A model generated the notes under the pieces. It made no database searches. It saw nothing but the letters and a program-made list of their open reading frames with translations, and was not told the DNA's origin. A program made the translations under genes and the position numbers. Of a stretch of 64,000 nt of DNA, positions 60,552-64,000 are shown one piece after another. The DNA comes from Streptomyces vietnamensis (lineage in GTDB: Bacteria; Actinomycetota; Actinomycetes; Streptomycetales; Streptomycetaceae), in NCBI RefSeq assembly GCF_000830005.1, contig NZ_CP010407.1, positions 8,630,001-8,694,000 of the forward strand, written 5' to 3'. Numbering within the stretch: the first letter of the stretch is position 1; every line of letters starts with the position of its first letter.

Positions 60552-60977
60552 TCAGTAGGGGGTGGCCGCGTTCTGTTCGGCCCAGTGCCGTTCGGCGTCG
60601 GAGCCGCCCGGCGGAGGGACGAGACCGTTGATCATCCAGAGCTCATCGCTGGTCTCGTCGACATGGAACTCCCAGTGGAGTCCGGCGTGCCGTTCGAGGT
60701 GGGGGCGCAGCATCTCCCTGATCCAGAGGGCGGTCCGTCGCCTGCTGTCCTCGTCGGGGTTGCGCCGGGCGATGTGGTCGATGGTGATGCGGACCCCGAC
60801 CGGGGTGGGCTCCCCGCCGACGTAGAAGTCCTCGGGCCGGGTCTCCCGGAAGAGGGTGACCACGTAGAAGCGGGGCAGGCCGACCTTCTCGTAGTGGTCC
60901 GCGACCGACGCGGCGAGCCGGTGCTTCTCGTCGTCGGAGAAGATTCCCGGTGTGTGGTGAACGGTCCACAGGGGCAT
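60552..60977 (-). CDS. Tautomerase superfamily protein, cis-CaaD-like
   Basis: A 141-residue tautomerase. MPLWTVHHTPGIFSDDEKHR exposes Pro2, the catalytic N-terminal proline after removal of Met; VVTLFRETRPEDFYVGGEPT and PVGVRITIDHIARRN carry the conserved Arg and His regions of the cis-3-chloroacrylic acid dehalogenase-like class. The true substrate is unknown. It is divergent from an HxlR regulator gene, and a perfect palindrome sits about 20 bp upstream of its ATG. Confidence 0.9.
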   Translation of the reverse strand: MPLWTVHHTPGIFSDDEKHRLAASVADHYEKVGLPRFYVVTLFRETRPEDFYVGGEPTPVGVRITIDHIARRNPDEDSRRRTALWIREMLRPHLERHAGLHWEFHVDETSDELWMINGLVPPPGGSDAERHWAEQNAATPY

Positions 60978-60996
60978 GGCGGTTCATCGCTCCTTC

Positions 60997-61020
60997 CTGA
61001 CTAACGATCTCGTTAGTCAG
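60997..61020. promoter_or_regulatory. Perfect palindrome, candidate HxlR operator
   Basis: CTGACTAACGA-TC-TCGTTAGTCAG, two perfect 11-bp arms with a 2-nt spacer, between the divergent tautomerase and HxlR genes. Secondary half-sites (AGTAACG and TTAGTTA) follow at 61041-61060, next to the HxlR promoter. Confidence 0.85.
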
Positions 61021-61058
61021 ATGCAAGCACGCCAGGGCTGAGTAACGCAAGCATTAGT

Positions 61059-61064
61059 TATACT
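61059..61064 (+). promoter_or_regulatory. TATACT -10 element of the HxlR gene
   Basis: TATACT ends 6 nt before the GTG at 61071, the geometry of leaderless actinobacterial promoters, and overlaps a TTAGTTA half-site, consistent with autoregulation. Confidence 0.7.
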
Positions 61065-61070
61065 GAGCCG

Positions 61071-61559
61071 GTGGCGATGAGGTTCGAGAAGCGACTGGGC
61101 GACCGGGACGCGTGGTCGATCGGCGACGGGTGCTCGGCCGGCCGGGTGCTGGACCTGCTGAGCACCCGGACGGTCTTCATGGTCGTACGGGAGTGCTTCT
61201 ACGGCACGACCAGGTTCGAGGACTTCGTGGCGAGGATCGGCGCCTCCGCGCCCTCGGTCTCCCGGGCGCTCAAGCAGCTGGAGTCGGCCGGGGTCGTGAC
61301 CCGCACCCCCTACCAGGAGCCGGGCAAGCGCGCACGCGACGAGTACCGGCTGACCGAGGCCGGCGAGGACCTGCTGCCGGTCTTCCTCTCGTTGATCCGG
61401 TGGGGGGACACGTACCTGCAGGACGGCCACCCGCCCCTGGCCTTCGTCGAGGCCGACAGCGGCCGTCCCTTGAGCGTCCGCGTGACCGCCGACCCGGCAC
61501 CGGATCCGTCCTCCGACGACATCGAGATCCGCCTGCACCCCGCCTGGCGCCGCGACTGA
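61071..61559 (+). CDS. HxlR-family transcriptional regulator
   Basis: A 162-residue winged-helix regulator. GCSAGRVLDLLSTRTVFMVV, FEDFVARIGASAPSVSRALK and AGVVTRTPYQEPGKRARDEY follow the MarR/HxlR helix and wing; the C-terminus FLSLIRWGDTYLQDG is typical of HxlR. It probably represses itself and the divergent tautomerase through the palindrome at 60997-61020. GTG 61071 fits a leaderless transcript; ATG 61077 is the alternative. Confidence 0.92.
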   Translation: MAMRFEKRLGDRDAWSIGDGCSAGRVLDLLSTRTVFMVVRECFYGTTRFEDFVARIGASAPSVSRALKQLESAGVVTRTPYQEPGKRARDEYRLTEAGEDLLPVFLSLIRWGDTYLQDGHPPLAFVEADSGRPLSVRVTADPAPDPSSDDIEIRLHPAWRRD

Positions 61560-61618
61560 ACGACGGGCCGCCGTGACGCGGGAGGCGGGGAGGCGGGGAG
61601 GCGGGAGGCGTACGAGGC

Positions 61619-62830
61619 TCAGTCCGCGCGCTTCCTGCCGTGGAGGTGGAGCGAGCGCAGGGCCGCCTCCAGGGCGAAGCGGTGCTCGGGGTCCAGGAGC
61701 CGGTCGCCGAAGTGGTTGTCGAGGTTCCGCAGCCGGTAGCGGACCGTCTGGGCGTGGACCCCCAGCATCTCGCCGACCTGTTCGGCGGGGGCCCGGGTGG
61801 AGACGTGGACGCGCAGGGTCTCGACGAGGCGGTCGCGCCGGGTGCCGGACAGGCCGTCGAGCGGGGCCAGTTCGCGCCGGGCGAGCTGGTCCATGAGGGC
61901 CGGGTCGGACAGCAGCCACAGGGTCGTGAGGTGCTCCTCGCAGCGCACGACGGGCGCGTCCGCCACGATGCCGTCGTCGATCAGCTGGAGGATCCGCCGG
62001 GACCAGCGCAGCGAGTGGGCGGCCTGCGCGGTCGGCACGGTCAGCCCGAGGATCGCGGGCGTGCCGGACAGGGCGTCGTCGAGCATCGCGAGGCGCTCGC
62101 CGGTCAGCGGGCCGGGGACCAGGAGATACGGGTGCGGAAGGCCGGGGTCGGCGAGGACGTCCCGGTCGAGCCGTGACGGGACGAGGCCGGTGGCGGGCGG
62201 CCGGAGGGCGACGACGGTGCACTCGGCGGGGAGCTGCCAGGACGCCTCCCGGCAGAGCTCGGCGATGGTCGCCCGGGGCAGCGGCGGTCCGGCGACGACC
62301 AGGTGGAGCAGCTTCCTGCGCAGCGCGGCCACGTCGGAGACCGCCCGCGCCTGGACGGTGACGTACCCCTCGCGGGAGAGGGCCTCCAGCTCCTCCACGT
62401 ACGCGAAGAGGGCGTCCGCGAAGGCCAGGATGAGGGTGGGGGAGAGGTTGTAGGTGCGCCCGATGCTCTTGGCGCGGCGCAGGGCGATGCGCGCGCCGAG
62501 GCGGTAGGCGCCTTGTAACGTGTCGAGGTCCCGGCCCTCGTACGCCTCCACCCGGCCGAACTGGCGCAGGAGTTCGTCGCGGAGGGCGGACTTCGTCCCC
62601 GGGTGGTCGACCCGGTCCACGAAGGCGGACAGGGCGTGCTCCACGCCCTGGCGGATGGCGTCGGAGTGGGGGCCGTTGAAGAGGTGGGCGTAGACCGGGT
62701 AGGCCCGCTCGATCTCGACGCCGATCTCCTTGATGAGCCCCGGGATCTCCGGTCTCATCAGCGCGGCGAACTCTCTGGGCAGCGGATCGAGCGGCTCACC
62801 GAGCGCCGGTGACTGTGCGATGGAGGGCAT
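61619..62830 (-). CDS. PucR-family transcriptional regulator
   Basis: A 403-residue regulator of the same class as the protein at 57704. The N-terminal helical region (about 20-165) has VYAHLFNGPHSDAIRQGVEH and LDTLQGAYRLGARIALRRAK; the C-terminal helix-turn-helix reads GEMLGVHAQTVRYRLRNLDN. It lies downstream of and parallel to the secreted-protein gene. The upstream region has ACAAC/GTTGT repeats, with a GGACAA half-site like the palindrome at 58890. Target genes are unknown. The start ATG 62830 follows AAGGGATCGGTTC. Confidence 0.9.
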   Translation of the reverse strand: MPSIAQSPALGEPLDPLPREFAALMRPEIPGLIKEIGVEIERAYPVYAHLFNGPHSDAIRQGVEHALSAFVDRVDHPGTKSALRDELLRQFGRVEAYEGRDLDTLQGAYRLGARIALRRAKSIGRTYNLSPTLILAFADALFAYVEELEALSREGYVTVQARAVSDVAALRRKLLHLVVAGPPLPRATIAELCREASWQLPAECTVVALRPPATGLVPSRLDRDVLADPGLPHPYLLVPGPLTGERLAMLDDALSGTPAILGLTVPTAQAAHSLRWSRRILQLIDDGIVADAPVVRCEEHLTTLWLLSDPALMDQLARRELAPLDGLSGTRRDRLVETLRVHVSTRAPAEQVGEMLGVHAQTVRYRLRNLDNHFGDRLLDPEHRFALEAALRSLHLHGRKRAD

Positions 62831-62949
62831 GAACCGATCCCTTGCTCTGCTACGCGACCGGTGGGGGAGCGGCACGGCGGCGCCCGACCTGGAGTGGTGG
62901 GCGCCGCCGTGGCCGTCAGGTACGTACCGATGTGGACTGCTGAAAGCTA

Positions 62950-62976
62950 GGACAACTGTTGTGTGCTGTACACAAC
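62950..62976. promoter_or_regulatory. Candidate operator with ACAAC/GTTGT inverted repeats
   Basis: GGACAACTGTTGT (palindrome ACAAC-T-GTTGT) overlaps GTTGTGT-gctgt-ACACAAC. It lies about 120 bp upstream of the PucR-family gene and between it and the secreted-protein gene. It shares GGACAA with the other PucR palindrome in the window. Its function is inferred. Confidence 0.55.
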
Positions 62977-63047
62977 TTGAGCAAGAGTCAGGTCCTCCGG
63001 AAGGGCGTACGCGGCCGAGTCGGCCGGTAATCACCCCTGAGTGGCCG

Positions 63048-63989
63048 TTAGTTGACGGCGGAGTGCCAGTCCTGCGAGAAGACCTTTCCGGCGTCGGGGG
63101 CGAGGAGGCCGGGGGCGAAGAGGCCGGTCAGGTGGGTCTGGGTGTCGTTGAGGACGAGCTTGTTCTTCCCGGAGGCGGCGGGCAGCCCCGTCTTGAGGTT
63201 GACGGCGCCGTTGACCAGGCCGAGCCCCAGGCCGCAGCCGCTGGCGCCCGGGACGGCGAAGGTGTCGTCGTACTGGGTGGAGCCGAGGAGGTCGAGGCGG
63301 CTCAGGTCGCCCTCCTCGTTCGCGGAGCCGTCGCCGTCGAAGCGGTCGACGCCGAACTCGGGCGCGTTCAGGTTCCGCGGGCGCAGCAGGATCGGGTTGG
63401 ACCTCGTCCCGATGTAGCAGTTGTCGCCGAGGAACGGGTTCTGCAGGTGGATGCGGACCGGGATGGTCACGATCGGCTGGTCGGTCAGGACGCCCGCGAT
63501 CTGGTCGAAGGCCGAGGGGGTGCCGACCGACTCCATGGTGGCGGTGATCTTGTTGAGACTGGCGTCCGACAGCTGCCGGCAGATGTCGGTGACGAACGGG
63601 ATGTCGCTCGGACACATCAGGCCCAGCAGACCGCCGGGGACGGTGGCGGAGTCGGCGATGAGCGCGCCGCCGGCGGGCGCGACGACCGAGTTGGTGCCGT
63701 CGGCGTTCTGCACGACGCCGATCTGGAGGTTGGTCTTCCCCGTCGGCACGGTCGTGTTGCCCAGCTTGATGGAGCCGCTGAAGGAGTACGAGACGACGCA
63801 CTGCGGCGAGGTGTCGAGACCGTCCGAGGAGATCATCGCGGTGGCGTCGACGGGGCAGCGGGTGGACGGCGCCCAGCCGCCGTTCAGCACGGGGGTGGCC
63901 GCGGTCGCCGTGCCCATGGAGGCGAAGGCGCCCAGAGCGGTGAGGGCGGAGACGGTGGCCAGTTTCGTACGGGCGGAGAGGAGGGGCAT
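63048..63989 (-). CDS. Secreted protein of unknown function
   Basis: A 313-residue exported protein. The signal peptide ends near the Ala-rich GTATAA (about residue 31). The mature protein is beta-rich with at least six cysteines (TRCPVDA, PQCVVSYSF, LMCPSDIPFVTDICR, DNCYIG, GCGLGLGL), suggesting disulfides, and contains SGSIKLGNTTVPTGKTNLQI. Such proteins recur in Streptomyces near PucR-type regulators, but no role is known. The gene lies upstream of the PucR-family gene in the same orientation. Confidence 0.78.
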   Translation of the reverse strand: MPLLSARTKLATVSALTALGAFASMGTATAATPVLNGGWAPSTRCPVDATAMISSDGLDTSPQCVVSYSFSGSIKLGNTTVPTGKTNLQIGVVQNADGTNSVVAPAGGALIADSATVPGGLLGLMCPSDIPFVTDICRQLSDASLNKITATMESVGTPSAFDQIAGVLTDQPIVTIPVRIHLQNPFLGDNCYIGTRSNPILLRPRNLNAPEFGVDRFDGDGSANEEGDLSRLDLLGSTQYDDTFAVPGASGCGLGLGLVNGAVNLKTGLPAASGKNKLVLNDTQTHLTGLFAPGLLAPDAGKVFSQDWHSAVN

Positions 63990-64000
63990 GGCGGATGCCT

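Overview
The window reads as chromosomal DNA of a Streptomyces-type actinobacterium. It has very high GC, third-codon G/C bias that opens long spurious ORFs on every strand, frequent GTG starts, many apparently leaderless promoters, and typical families (SpoIIE/GAF/PAS phosphatase, LURP-one, DUF6629, DUF5709, DUF6197, PucR regulators, SigJ/ECF41, a c-di-AMP riboswitch upstream of a LysM lysozyme-like gene). I recognise no rRNA, tRNA, CRISPR array, insertion sequence, prophage or large biosynthetic cluster. All functions are assigned by reading the translations; no database search was run.

Layout. 1-6 kb: the 3' part of a NarL-type sensor kinase with its response regulator, a NUDIX hydrolase, a secreted AMIN-like protein, a DUF6629 membrane protein with a tandem repeat, a small exported protein, a cyclophilin, an NmrA-type oxidoreductase and zinc-free ribosomal protein L31. 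6-13 kb: a large SpoIIE-type phosphatase, an alpha/beta hydrolase, a LURP-one protein, a phosphoribosyltransferase-hydrolase fusion and the riboswitch-controlled LysM protein. 13-24 kb: DUF6197, a Tat-exported phospholipase C, a DeoR / SIS / class II aldolase sugar-phosphate locus with a clear operator, a hydrolase behind a DNA-damage-type promoter, a TPR membrane protein, a Ser/Thr dehydratase convergent with an Lrp regulator, and an LLM oxidoreductase coupled to a deaminase. 24-32 kb: GNAT, a GlxA-type regulator beside GAPDH, a ribbon-helix-helix/degenerate-Fic pair, a LigA-type DNA ligase with a frameshifted BRCT domain behind a PafBC-like promoter, DUF2071, a SnoaL-like protein and a DJ-1 family protein.

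32-43 kb: a [3Fe-4S] ferredoxin with a P450, an orphan sensor kinase, a frameshifted ankyrin gene, a membrane glutaredoxin, an ECF41 sigma factor divergent from a small membrane protein that carries a matching promoter, a metallo-beta-lactamase-fold enzyme coupled to an internally deleted hotdog thioesterase, GNAT, SRPBCC, VOC and histidine-phosphatase genes. 43-54 kb: a small membrane protein, GNAT, MFS exporter, ArsR regulator with quinone oxidoreductase, IMP dehydrogenase, PRC-barrel/DUF2382 stress protein, and a cytosolic periplasmic-binding-like sensor next to a TetR gene. 54-64 kb: an OYE-type oxidoreductase controlled from paired TetR sites, small acidic proteins, two PucR regulators (one divergent from an acyl-CoA ligase across a perfect palindrome), a tautomerase/HxlR pair across another perfect palindrome, and a secreted protein.

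The main themes are small regulator-target pairs whose operators can be read directly (DeoR, TetR, PucR, HxlR, ECF41, c-di-AMP riboswitch) and several damaged or remodelled genes (ligA BRCT, ankyrin, hotdog thioesterase, GNAT read-through, RidA relic). No undescribed large multi-gene system is evident. The most unusual signals are the DNA-damage-type promoter on a second-type DNA ligase and the ECF41 module with a non-canonical partner.
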